In this document: positions 1 through 6,104 of the stretch, one piece after another
Layout: each line of letters starts with the position of its first letter
Numbering within the stretch: position 1 is the stretch's first letter
DNA from: Oscillospiraceae bacterium
Lineage (GTDB): Bacteria > Bacillota_A > Clostridia > Oscillospirales > Ruminococcaceae
NCBI GenBank assembly: GCA_017440445.1
Contig: JAFSHE010000251.1
Span: 1-9,067, forward strand
Direction of reading: 5' to 3'
Length of the DNA stretch: 9,067 bases
Made by a program: the position numbers and the translations under genes
Notes under the pieces: model-generated
What the model saw: the letters and a program-made list of their open reading frames with translations, nothing else
Database searches by the model: none
Told to the model about the DNA's origin: nothing

Positions 1-1
1 G

Positions 2-877
2 ACCACTGACGTTGCAAATGCCATCTATGACGGTACATCTGCTATCATGCTTTCAGGAGAAACTGCTGCGGGCGAGCATCCTGTCGAGGCTGTAAAGACC
101 ATGGCACTTATCGCAGAGACTACTGAAAAGGCAATAGACTACAAAAAGCGTTTCTACAAGCTGGAGGCAAGAAGCTCCTTAAATGTATCCACTGCCATCT
201 CCCATGCTACCGTAGCGGCAGCTATGGACCTTGGTGCAACTGCCATCCTCACCGTAACAAAGACAGGCTCTACTGCCCGTATGATATCAAGATACCGTCC
301 CGAATGTCCTAGAATCTCCTGCACCACCAGCGAAACAGCTATGCGCCAGCTTAACATGTCCTGGGGCGTTATCCCGCTGATGGCAGAGGAAATGATGACT
401 AACACCGATGACCTTATCCATCACGCAGTGCATAAGGCCTGCGAAGCAGGACTTCTCAAAAACGGCGACCTTGTTGTTATTACCGCAGGTGTGCCACTTG
501 GAGTATCAGGTACCACAAATCTTATGAAGGTACACATTGTAGGCGATGTACTGGTAACAGGAACGGGTATCAACAAGGGTACTGTTACATCCCAGATATG
601 CGTATGCGCAAGCGAGGAGGAAGCGAAGGAGCGTTTCGAGGCGGGACAGATACTCTGTATTCCCCATGCAGGCAGCTCGATACTTCACCTGCTGAAGTCC
701 GCATCAGGAATAATCACCGAGGAGACCGACCCTGACTGTCACTCCGCTATTGTCGGAATGACTCTGGATATCCCTGTAATAATCGGTGCAACGAATGCTA
801 CCCTCATACTGAAATCAGGCACTGCTGTTATCATGGACGCAGAAAAGGGCACAGTTTCTTCAGGCGAACAGGAATAA
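2..877 (+). CDS. pyk: Pyruvate kinase, C-terminal part (5' end outside window)
   Basis: Pyruvate kinase transfers phosphate from phosphoenolpyruvate to ADP in the last step of glycolysis, in the cytoplasm. The frame is open from base 2 and gives 291 residues. It begins in the end of the catalytic A domain with TDVANAIYDGTSAIMLSGET, the strongly conserved pyruvate kinase signature. The C domain follows (about residues 35-190 of the fragment; SRYRPECPRI and TAGVPLGVSGTTN are typical). The last 100 residues or so are a PEP-utiliser / PPDK-type swivelling domain, seen in GTGINKGTV and in CHSAIVGMTLDIPVIIGATN, as in the extended pyruvate kinases of Bacillus and Clostridia. The conserved His of that domain (CHSAIV) is kept. 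The gene ends in TAA, 22 bases before a strong terminator hairpin. Identification is near certain; only the N-terminal part is missing because of the window edge. Confidence 0.97.
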   Translation, partial: TTDVANAIYDGTSAIMLSGETAAGEHPVEAVKTMALIAETTEKAIDYKKRFYKLEARSSLNVSTAISHATVAAAMDLGATAILTVTKTGSTARMISRYRPECPRISCTTSETAMRQLNMSWGVIPLMAEEMMTNTDDLIHHAVHKACEAGLLKNGDLVVITAGVPLGVSGTTNLMKVHIVGDVLVTGTGINKGTVTSQICVCASEEEAKERFEAGQILCIPHAGSSILHLLKSASGIITEETDPDCHSAIVGMTLDIPVIIGATNATLILKSGTAVIMDAEKGTVSSGEQE

Positions 878-899
878 CATTATCACTTTTTAACAAAGC

Positions 900-940
900 A
901 ATACCCGTGAAGATATTCTTCACGGGTATTTTTTATCTTT
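900..940 (+). terminator. Rho-independent terminator of pyk, possibly bidirectional
   Basis: A 13-bp perfect stem (900-912 with 918-930) and a 5-base loop are followed directly by a T-rich run (931-940). It closes the pyruvate kinase transcript. The stop codon of the convergent cotH-like gene (933-935) lies in the T-run. Read on the minus strand, the same stem is followed by a weaker run (TTGCTTTGTT), so it may also stop the incoming operon. Confidence 0.92.
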
Positions 941-3200
941 TGTATAATGCTGCGAAAAGTATTCCCGCAATAAGGATCAATACAGATCCTCCAAGCCACA
1001 TTGTATTTTCGACAGGAACTGAATTTGGAGAAGCCTCCTGCGCTCCACCGAAGCTACCCGCACCATTTGTTCCATCAGGGAAGCCATTCGCTGTGCCGCC
1101 TGCGCCGCCGGGACGGGTAGGAGCAGCCGTATTGTTTGCACCTGTGTCGTCAGGACGAGAAGAAGCTGCACCGCTTTCTGCACTTTGATCATTTTCTTTT
1201 CCATCGGAAGCACTGTTCTCTGCCGAACTATCTTGTTCGCTTTCCGTTGGTGTACTCTCATCTGTTGTGGGCAGCTCAGCAGGAATACCAAAACCGTCGG
1301 GCGGAGCCATTCCCTCGGGCATTTCGCCCATATTTGGCGGGAACATTCCACCCATACCGCCGCCGAAACCATCAGGCGGGGTCATGCCCTCGGGCATCTC
1401 CCCCATTTCAGGCGGAGCAAGCTCTCCACCACTGAGATCTGCTGCCGCCATAAGCTCAGGGGCAGATACTTCTGCTGTAAACACATCATCGCCTATCGAA
1501 CCGTTTTCGGCCTGTGTCCACTGTGGCTTATCGCCACGTGAGGGACGTCCGCCGTTTTCGGAGTTTCCTCCGAAACCACCCATATTTCCGCCATTTCCAC
1601 CCATTCCGCGACCCATACTGCCCATGTCCGAAATAGTGACAGAAGAAGCGTCCACCAGTGCGTTGCTGCCTGTCTGTCCCTCGGTCGTAGCAGGTATAGT
1701 ACCATCCAGCTGACCGCTCACGCTTTCTGCACGAAGTATACAGAACTCTCTTAGAGTTGATACGCCCTTTTCAAACTGCTCGTAGGTGCAGAATTTTGAG
1801 GGGTCTTTCTCAACGTATGGTGCGATAAGCTCTGCGGTACTGTCGATAAGCTCTGTAAGCCAGCCGCTGTCGCATATATCAGCTATAAACTGTGAAAAAT
1901 GATCGTGGTACTGAGAAAGTGTCTGCTCGTCCGAGAATATCCAGTGCGCCATTGGGCGATCCTCGCCTGTACTGCCTGAAACAGGAGTATCTATGGGAGA
2001 ATTCACCGTGGATGTGGCATCGTTTCCGTCAAAACCGCCGAATGCGAGGTTATAGTCCCAGGGAAGCATTGACATAACACCGTCATCCTCATATAGATAG
2101 TAATTGTGTATCATGTTTCCCGTATAGCTGTCACCGTTGCACACAAAGTTATGCACCACGAAATACCGCATTACAGCCTCTGCGTCAACTGCCGAGATAT
2201 CTCCCTCTGACAGCTTTTTCAGCGCATCTATAAGGCGGGTCTGATCCACTTCACTTACATCCGTCTTTGCGCTGCTGAAGATATTTGAGTAGCTTTCGGG
2301 GGCATCGTCGATATACTGAAGCTTTACGTCATCGCTGCCCATTCCTCCGCCTAAGCCACCCTTGTCACCCATACCGTCACGGTTGCCGTCGGGGCGTGCC
2401 ATTCCGCCGAAGCCTGCGCCATTCATTTCACCCTCAAACTGCGATGGCTCAAAGTCCTCAGGTAGTCTTTCTGTAATTTCTTCAGGGAGAGATCCCATAA
2501 TATCCTCAAAAGAGCTATCGGAGAAATTCTCCATAAAGCCCTCCATGTCAAAATCCTTACCGTTGCCCCTTCCGCCACCAAAGCCCGTACTGTCGGGTTT
2601 GTAAAGCTCACCGTAATCAGCGCCGTAATTACGCTGCAAAAAGGACTGCTCTATTGCCTCCACTGCAAGGTACAAGCCCCAGTCCTCGCCGTTTACAGTG
2701 ATGTATGCAAAACTGCACAGCGGAGCGCTTACACCGAATTTATTCATCATCTGATACACCACAAAATCCTTCATGTAGGTGTTATCCTGAATGATGTTAT
2801 TAAGGCACAGCTTGTCAAGTCCGTGATATGTCATACTGCTGTCGTAATGATCAAACTCTATCTTGAAGCTGTAACGATCGTTTCCATAGCTTTGCACGGA
2901 GGAAAGAGAGGTATTTCCCTTTGCACGGATAGCGATGTTCTTATATGTTTCTCCATCGATCACAGCGGAGCAATCTATATATTCCTCGTTGGTGCAGGTC
3001 TGAAGAAACTCATCCCAGTTTTCTGCCGTAATCTCTATGGTATGCATCTCTGTGTAGTCAAACAGACGGTCCTCATAACCCATAATACGTGAAGCGGGCT
3101 GTATTCCAAATGCCTCGCCGTTGAGGAACAACCCCGTTATCACCAGTATCACCGCCAGTATTATACAGCAGATGGCATCAAAATGCTTATGTGTTGACAT
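933..3200 (-). CDS. CotH-family kinase, membrane-anchored, with Gly/Met/Pro-rich segments
   Basis: This 755-residue protein belongs to the CotH family, whose Bacillus member is an atypical protein kinase that phosphorylates spore coat proteins. An N-terminal membrane segment (about residues 9-27) is followed by the CotH domain (about 54-495). Family hallmarks are AIRAKGNTSL (90-99), SFKIEFDHY (111-119), GLDKLCLNN (127-135), DWGLYLAVEAIEQSFLQRNYG (173-193) and MLPWDYNLAFGGF (378-390). D357 and D382 are the candidate ATP/metal-binding acids by family analogy. A Gly/Met/Asp-rich insert (about 204-292) interrupts the domain. After it come Gly/Met/Pro-rich and Ser/Glu/Thr-rich stretches (about 525-730), then a C-terminal membrane helix (about 734-750) ending in KR. 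Two membrane anchors would place the kinase and linker outside the cell. The start ATG follows GGGGGA, which lies in the 11-base gap after the DUF4956 stop. It is the last gene of its operon. The substrate is unknown; the domain assignment is firm. Confidence 0.9.
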   Translation of the reverse strand: MSTHKHFDAICCIILAVILVITGLFLNGEAFGIQPASRIMGYEDRLFDYTEMHTIEITAENWDEFLQTCTNEEYIDCSAVIDGETYKNIAIRAKGNTSLSSVQSYGNDRYSFKIEFDHYDSSMTYHGLDKLCLNNIIQDNTYMKDFVVYQMMNKFGVSAPLCSFAYITVNGEDWGLYLAVEAIEQSFLQRNYGADYGELYKPDSTGFGGGRGNGKDFDMEGFMENFSDSSFEDIMGSLPEEITERLPEDFEPSQFEGEMNGAGFGGMARPDGNRDGMGDKGGLGGGMGSDDVKLQYIDDAPESYSNIFSSAKTDVSEVDQTRLIDALKKLSEGDISAVDAEAVMRYFVVHNFVCNGDSYTGNMIHNYYLYEDDGVMSMLPWDYNLAFGGFDGNDATSTVNSPIDTPVSGSTGEDRPMAHWIFSDEQTLSQYHDHFSQFIADICDSGWLTELIDSTAELIAPYVEKDPSKFCTYEQFEKGVSTLREFCILRAESVSGQLDGTIPATTEGQTGSNALVDASSVTISDMGSMGRGMGGNGGNMGGFGGNSENGGRPSRGDKPQWTQAENGSIGDDVFTAEVSAPELMAAADLSGGELAPPEMGEMPEGMTPPDGFGGGMGGMFPPNMGEMPEGMAPPDGFGIPAELPTTDESTPTESEQDSSAENSASDGKENDQSAESGAASSRPDDTGANNTAAPTRPGGAGGTANGFPDGTNGAGSFGGAQEASPNSVPVENTMWLGGSVLILIAGILFAALYKR
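1287..1403 (-). repeat. In-frame repeat encoding GEMPEGMxPPDGFG
   Basis: Inside the CotH-like gene two 14-residue units, GEMPEGMTPPDGFG (residues 600-613) and GEMPEGMAPPDGFG (625-638), differ at one residue. They are 25 residues apart, a 75-base period, and are joined by a Gly/Met/Phe/Pro segment. The two DNA copies differ mainly at third codon positions, so the repeat is kept at protein level and is not a fresh duplication. Confidence 0.8.
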
Positions 3201-3211
3201 CTCGTCCCCCG

Positions 3212-3883
3212 TTAAGACATGTAGTCGCCGTTGTAGCTTACCAGTACAGCGCTCTGAACACCGCTCATATCAGCAAGCTGATTTACAAAGTCGGTGTTGT
3301 CGTCCTTCATGCGTATCTCCATGTTAAGCTCAATAAAGCCCTTCTGCGCAGTTTTGCTTTTTACAACGCATCTCTGCACATTTTTTAAGAGAAAATCCTT
3401 TGCCGCACTTTCACTTGCATGGTCATCGCAGCGTATCACAACGATGTAGGGATGCAGATGAGATTTCTTATTAACGAAAACAAGCAGGATAACTCCGATA
3501 ATAACACTGCCAATAATAGCAAGGGGTATCATTCCTGCGGCAAGCACTATACCTGCGCCTATCGACCAGAAAAGGAAGCAGATATCCAGCGGCTCCTTTA
3601 TAGCTGTGCGGAATCTTACGATAGACAGCGCACCCACCATACCGAGAGAAAGCACCACGTTTGATGTTACAGCAAGGATGACCACTGTGGTTATCATAGT
3701 CATGGCAAGCAGGGAAACACCGAAGCTTGCGGAGTACATTACTCCGTTATAGGTCTTTTTGTACACAAAGAAAATAAAAAGTCCGATACCGAACGAAAGA
3801 AGCAGCGCAATAACCATATCAAGAAAGTTTACACTGCCGATGTTCTCTAAAAAGCTTGATTTGAAAATGTCGTTGAAATTCAT
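3212..3883 (-). CDS. DUF4956 family membrane protein
   Basis: This 223-residue protein matches the DUF4956 family, which has no established biochemical role. It has about four membrane helices (roughly residues 20-41, 51-73, 103-118 and 119-137). Between helices 2 and 3 lies the strongly conserved loop GALSIVRFRTAIKEPLDI (84-101), the most recognisable part of the family. A soluble C-terminal domain of about 80 residues (146-223) follows; its alternating hydrophobic pattern suggests a small alpha/beta (ferredoxin- or ACT-like) fold, which is inference. The ATG is preceded by AGGAG at good spacing. The gene sits 23 bases after the VTC gene and 11 bases before the CotH gene, so all three are probably made together. 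Repeated pairing with VTC and CotH genes suggests it is a membrane partner of the polyphosphate polymerase or the kinase. Confidence 0.88.
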   Translation of the reverse strand: MNFNDIFKSSFLENIGSVNFLDMVIALLLSFGIGLFIFFVYKKTYNGVMYSASFGVSLLAMTMITTVVILAVTSNVVLSLGMVGALSIVRFRTAIKEPLDICFLFWSIGAGIVLAAGMIPLAIIGSVIIGVILLVFVNKKSHLHPYIVVIRCDDHASESAAKDFLLKNVQRCVVKSKTAQKGFIELNMEIRMKDDNTDFVNQLADMSGVQSAVLVSYNGDYMS

Positions 3884-3906
3884 ATTTATCTCCTGTAATA
3901 ATTATT

Positions 3907-4578
3907 TTATCCATACATACGGCATGCCGCATATTTTGAAAACGCTGCTGAACGTGTTCCCTCTGTCTGGACAAGGTCGAGTATGACTGCGGGGAGGAAT
4001 TCATCCCACTTCACCTCAAGGATGATGGGAGAGCCTTGCACAGGCACTGTTACCGCATCAGGGTCAAGAAGCTGAGTTGTGTTCATCCCTGTGCGGATAT
4101 TGTAATCCAGCGTGACCCGTACATTTCCCGCAGGGAATACAAACGGCTCTCTGGTGTAGTCTACGATGGTCTTTGCACGTAACCCCTGACCGCTCATCCT
4201 GCTGTAAAGCTCACACACAAGGGAGCGGGAATCTTCGGCCATCCACAGGATATCGCCATCAGCTATCCTCTGTGCCTCCTCTGCGGTCAGCACAACACTT
4301 TCCTTGCTGCATAATCCGTTTATCTTTGATTTCTTCTCCAGCTTTATAAGGGAGCTGTCCATGTTGTAAAGACGTATGCGGAATTTCTCACGGCAATTGA
4401 CGCCGTCTATCTTTTCCATCAACGCCTTATCATACAGGTTATCGAAATACAGACTGCGTATCTCATATTTTCCATCCCTTGCATGAGAGTCGGAGAATGC
4501 CGCAGCACTGAGCCTCGCTCTCAGTGCGAGCATATCTGCGTATGATATCTCATGCTTCATTTCATGTCGGAATTTCAT
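3907..4578 (-). CDS. VTC-domain polyphosphate polymerase family protein
   Basis: This 223-residue protein is a stand-alone VTC domain, the tunnel-shaped fold (CYTH / triphosphate tunnel superfamily) that in yeast Vtc4 makes polyphosphate from ATP. Visible landmarks are the N-terminal RHEMKHEI (4-11), the strand IRSLYFDN (40-47), REKFRIRLY (63-71; R67 and R69 basic tunnel residues), IKLEKKSK (78-85), YTREPF (141-146), RVTLDYNIR (154-162), ILEVKWDEFLP (186-196; E188 candidate metal ligand) and FSKYAACR (213-220; K215). Assignment of these to the yeast tunnel residues is by analogy of pattern. No membrane segment is seen, so it is cytoplasmic and could dock on the DUF4956 protein. It is the first gene of the operon. 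The ATG at 4578 is preceded by GAGGAGAGG. Whether it synthesises polyphosphate or binds another phosphate compound cannot be told from sequence. Confidence 0.9.
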   Translation of the reverse strand: MKFRHEMKHEISYADMLALRARLSAAAFSDSHARDGKYEIRSLYFDNLYDKALMEKIDGVNCREKFRIRLYNMDSSLIKLEKKSKINGLCSKESVVLTAEEAQRIADGDILWMAEDSRSLVCELYSRMSGQGLRAKTIVDYTREPFVFPAGNVRVTLDYNIRTGMNTTQLLDPDAVTVPVQGSPIILEVKWDEFLPAVILDLVQTEGTRSAAFSKYAACRMYG

Positions 4579-4654
4579 TGTATCACATCCTCTCCTCTGC
4601 GCCTGCTAACCGACTATACAGCACAGGTACTTTTTTACTTGCCGTCAACTAGGA

Positions 4655-4683
4655 TATCACACATTTTTGAAAAAACTGTGATA
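4655..4683. promoter_or_regulatory. 29-base near-perfect palindrome, candidate operator
   Basis: TATCACA (4655-4661) and TGTGATA (4677-4683) are exact inverted arms. Inside them TTTTT (4664-4668) and AAAAA (4670-4674) also pair around a central G (4669), so 12 of 14 symmetric positions match. It lies about 77 bases upstream of the VTC start codon, beside a TTGACG box (4644-4649, minus strand). No gene reads into it, so a terminator role is less likely than a binding site for a dimeric regulator of the VTC operon. The regulator is unknown. Confidence 0.45.
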
Positions 4684-4740
4684 AAAAAAGGAAATAAAAA
4701 TGTACAAAAACGTTTAAAAATGTGGTTATTTCACATGCGG

Positions 4741-4772
4741 GAAAGAAAATGCCGACGAGCGCACCCGTCGGC
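4741..4772 (-). terminator. Rho-independent terminator of the lysis cassette
   Basis: On the minus strand, six bases after the lysozyme stop codon, GCCGACG (4772-4766) pairs with CGTCGGC (4757-4751) around an 8-base loop. The run ATTTTCTTTC follows. The 7-bp GC-rich stem plus T-run is a good intrinsic terminator. It separates the lysis cassette from the VTC operon promoter region. Confidence 0.8.
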
Positions 4773-4778
4773 AAGTTG

Positions 4779-5558
4779 TTATATTTCTTCTGTCGTGACA
4801 TCATATCCGAGAGCCTTGAGCTGCCCCTGCGCCATAGCAAGACCACTGCTCTCAACTATCTTTGTTCCTGTTACTCTGTAAGTCGTCTTGTTTCCGTTTT
4901 TTCCGAGAGCTTTTATCTTCGCAGAATAATCCACATAGCTGATATTAACATCCACAGGTCCCTGTACTCCTGCTACGCTGCCGACCTTTGTAGCATAACC
5001 CTTTGCCACATCGTATGCTGTACCAAGCGCCGCATACTGCCACATCTTCTGACCATACTGCTTCGGTGCATCGGTCCAGTGTGCAAGCCATAGGTCGTAT
5101 TTTCTGCGTATATCTTTCGATAGATAATTCTCAAGGATGTTTGGATTTGTATACAGTATCACATAATAATCAGCCTTTTGAAGGATATCCATAAAAGTCG
5201 TTATTATCGCCGTATATTTCTCCTTTGAGAGCTTTAACCCAAGCAGACTGCTGTCCTCAAAATCCAGTGCAACAGGGTAATCTAGTCTGTAACCCGAAAG
5301 CTTTTCAGCCAGCCACTTTGCCTCGGCTCTCGCCTCTGTAAGGTTTTTCGCTCTCAGCCAGTGATATGCACCTACCTTTATCCCCGCCGCCTTGCAGCCA
5401 TTATAATGCTCGTCAAACTTACCGTCACGGCTTGTACCGTAAGAAAATCTTATCATGGCAAATTCAGTCTGTTTACCGTTTATGCCACCGTTTTTCAGGG
5501 TCTTATAATCTATCCCTGTGTTCCATTTGCTGATATCAACTCCTGCAAATTCAGCCAT
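4779..5558 (-). CDS. GH25 lysozyme (phage-type endolysin)
   Basis: This 259-residue protein is a glycoside hydrolase family 25 muramidase that cleaves the MurNAc-GlcNAc bond of peptidoglycan. The barrel covers about residues 1-217: GVDISKWN (6-13, catalytic-site D8), IRFSYGTSRDG (36-46), VGAYHWLRA (62-70), PVALDFED (95-102, with D99 and E101 as catalytic acids), the strand YYVILYTNP (131-139), KMWQYA (171-176) and VDVNISY (212-218, D213). A short C-terminal tail (about 226-259; ending AMAQGQLKALGYDVTTEEI) looks like half of a SPOR-like or other wall-binding repeat, which is inference. ATG at 5558 is chosen over the ATG at 5612 because GGAGG lies five bases upstream and homologues start just before GVDIS. 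There is no signal peptide, so export needs the holin encoded just upstream; the genes overlap by 8 bases. Confidence 0.92.
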   Translation of the reverse strand: MAEFAGVDISKWNTGIDYKTLKNGGINGKQTEFAMIRFSYGTSRDGKFDEHYNGCKAAGIKVGAYHWLRAKNLTEARAEAKWLAEKLSGYRLDYPVALDFEDSSLLGLKLSKEKYTAIITTFMDILQKADYYVILYTNPNILENYLSKDIRRKYDLWLAHWTDAPKQYGQKMWQYAALGTAYDVAKGYATKVGSVAGVQGPVDVNISYVDYSAKIKALGKNGNKTTYRVTGTKIVESSGLAMAQGQLKALGYDVTTEEI

Positions 5559-5757
5559 TTGCGCCTCCGTTTCCGCTGTCTGCCAATCCCTCGCCAATAA
5601 TATATGCGACAACGCTTGCAGCTGCCATCAATAATCCCGATACAGCTTCTGCCTCGCCTTCGCTTCCGCCAAAGGCTACCACCAATCCACTTACAAGTCC
5701 TGTCACTGCAAGCCACAGCTTGCGTGAACAAAGCTTACGTTTCCAGTCTATTTTCAT
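5551..5757 (-). CDS. Small two-helix holin-like protein
   Basis: This 68-residue protein has a basic N-terminus (MKIDWKRKLCSRK) and two hydrophobic segments (about 14-30 and 38-56) joined by an acidic turn (SEGEAEAV), ending in a short Gly-rich tail. The size, topology and place directly upstream of a GH25 lysozyme fit a phage holin, which makes the membrane lesions that let an endolysin without signal peptide reach the wall. The N-terminal KIDWK resembles the start of small Gram-positive phage holins, but I cannot assign a family with certainty. The start at 5757 has GGAGG five bases upstream; an in-frame upstream GTG (5781) lacks one. The gene overlaps the gene before it by 23 bases and the lysozyme by 8 bases, so the three are probably translationally coupled. 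Confidence 0.78.
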   Translation of the reverse strand: MKIDWKRKLCSRKLWLAVTGLVSGLVVAFGGSEGEAEAVSGLLMAAASVVAYIIGEGLADSGNGGANG

Positions 5758-5977
5758 GTGATCCTCCGTTTTCCAGGTCACTTATTCTATGATTTATGAC
5801 CTTAATCTGTTCCTCGATAACAGGCATGCGACGAGCAAAATGATTATGCTCTGCCACCCTGTTTTCAAGCTGCTGTATACGATATGCGGTCAGCTTTCCG
5901 CTGACTACGATTCCTCCAAGCGAGCCAATAAGCGTACCCGCAAGAGAGATCAGTGCCACTATTACAGTACTGTCCAT
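5735..5977 (-). CDS. XhlA-like membrane-anchored coiled-coil protein
   Basis: This 80-residue protein has one N-terminal membrane helix (about residues 4-25, with small-residue GTLIGSLGG motif) and then a long amphipathic segment (about 33-72: YRIQQLENRVAEHN through INHRISDLEN) with a heptad pattern expected of a coiled coil. Such proteins precede holins in many Firmicute prophages (XhlA-like, or unnamed holin-associated proteins) and are thought to assist lysis. The start at 5977 is chosen because AGGAGGTG lies four bases upstream, a near-perfect Shine-Dalgarno. The longer open frame upstream (to 6169) would run through the divergent promoter and lacks such a site. It is the first gene of the lysis cassette. 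The family name is tentative; topology and context are clear. Confidence 0.75.
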   Translation of the reverse strand: MDSTVIVALISLAGTLIGSLGGIVVSGKLTAYRIQQLENRVAEHNHFARRMPVIEEQIKVINHRISDLENGGSHENRLET

Positions 5978-5981
5978 TATA

Positions 5982-6007
5982 CACCTCCTCCGGAGGGTAG
6001 ACCCCTC
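5982..6007 (-). promoter_or_regulatory. Leader with strong Shine-Dalgarno and competing hairpins
   Basis: On the minus strand the Shine-Dalgarno AGGAGGTG (5989-5982) can be masked: CCTCC (5996-5992) pairs with GGAGG (5988-5984) around a 3-base loop. The same CCCTC tract (5997-5993) can instead pair with an upstream GAGGG (6007-6003) around a 5-base loop, which would free the site. The two stems exclude each other. The pairings are seen in the sequence; regulation of the lysis cassette by them is inference. Confidence 0.4.
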
Positions 6008-6053
6008 TCCCGAAAGGATAAAGCATTTTTTACTGCAAACAGCTGAACAAAGG

Positions 6054-6082
6054 TTGACAAAGAAAGATACCAAGTATATAAT
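6054..6082 (+). promoter_or_regulatory. Consensus sigma-A promoter of the lipoprotein gene
   Basis: TTGACA (6054-6059) and TATAAT (6077-6082) match both consensus boxes exactly with an optimal 17-base spacer. Transcription should start near 6089, giving a leader of only about 16 bases before the TTG start codon at 6105. It rules out a start at 6054 for this gene. Confidence 0.9.
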
Positions 6083-6090
6083 AAAAAAAG

Positions 6091-6100
6091 AAAGGGTGAT
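6091..6100 (+). promoter_or_regulatory. Shine-Dalgarno that sets a TTG start
   Basis: AAAGGGTGAT contains GGTGAT, complementary to the 16S rRNA 3' end, four bases before TTG at 6105. The next codons KKTIAL begin a textbook signal peptide, so TTG is the start rather than the GTG (6096), which falls inside the site itself. Confidence 0.75.
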
Positions 6101-6104
6101 TAAT

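Noticed and set aside
154..405. Minus-strand open frame inside the pyruvate kinase gene.
   Set aside because: It lies wholly within a well-conserved coding region on the other strand and has no ribosome site.
1267..1713. Long plus-strand open frame rich in Pro, Ser and Ile opposite the CotH-like gene.
   Set aside because: It is a mirror of the Gly/Met/Pro-rich codons of the minus-strand gene, has no ribosome binding site and no protein-like domain.
4613..4649. Possible promoter for the VTC operon on the minus strand: TTGACG (4649-4644) with TATAGT (4618-4613).
   Set aside because: The spacer is 25 bases, far from the usual 17, and no good -10 lies at the right distance from TTGACG. Not supported as a promoter as it stands.
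4720..4736. Short inverted repeat ATGTG / CACAT with a 7-base loop.
   Set aside because: Only five base pairs in AT-rich DNA, with no T-run or gene relation that would give it a role.
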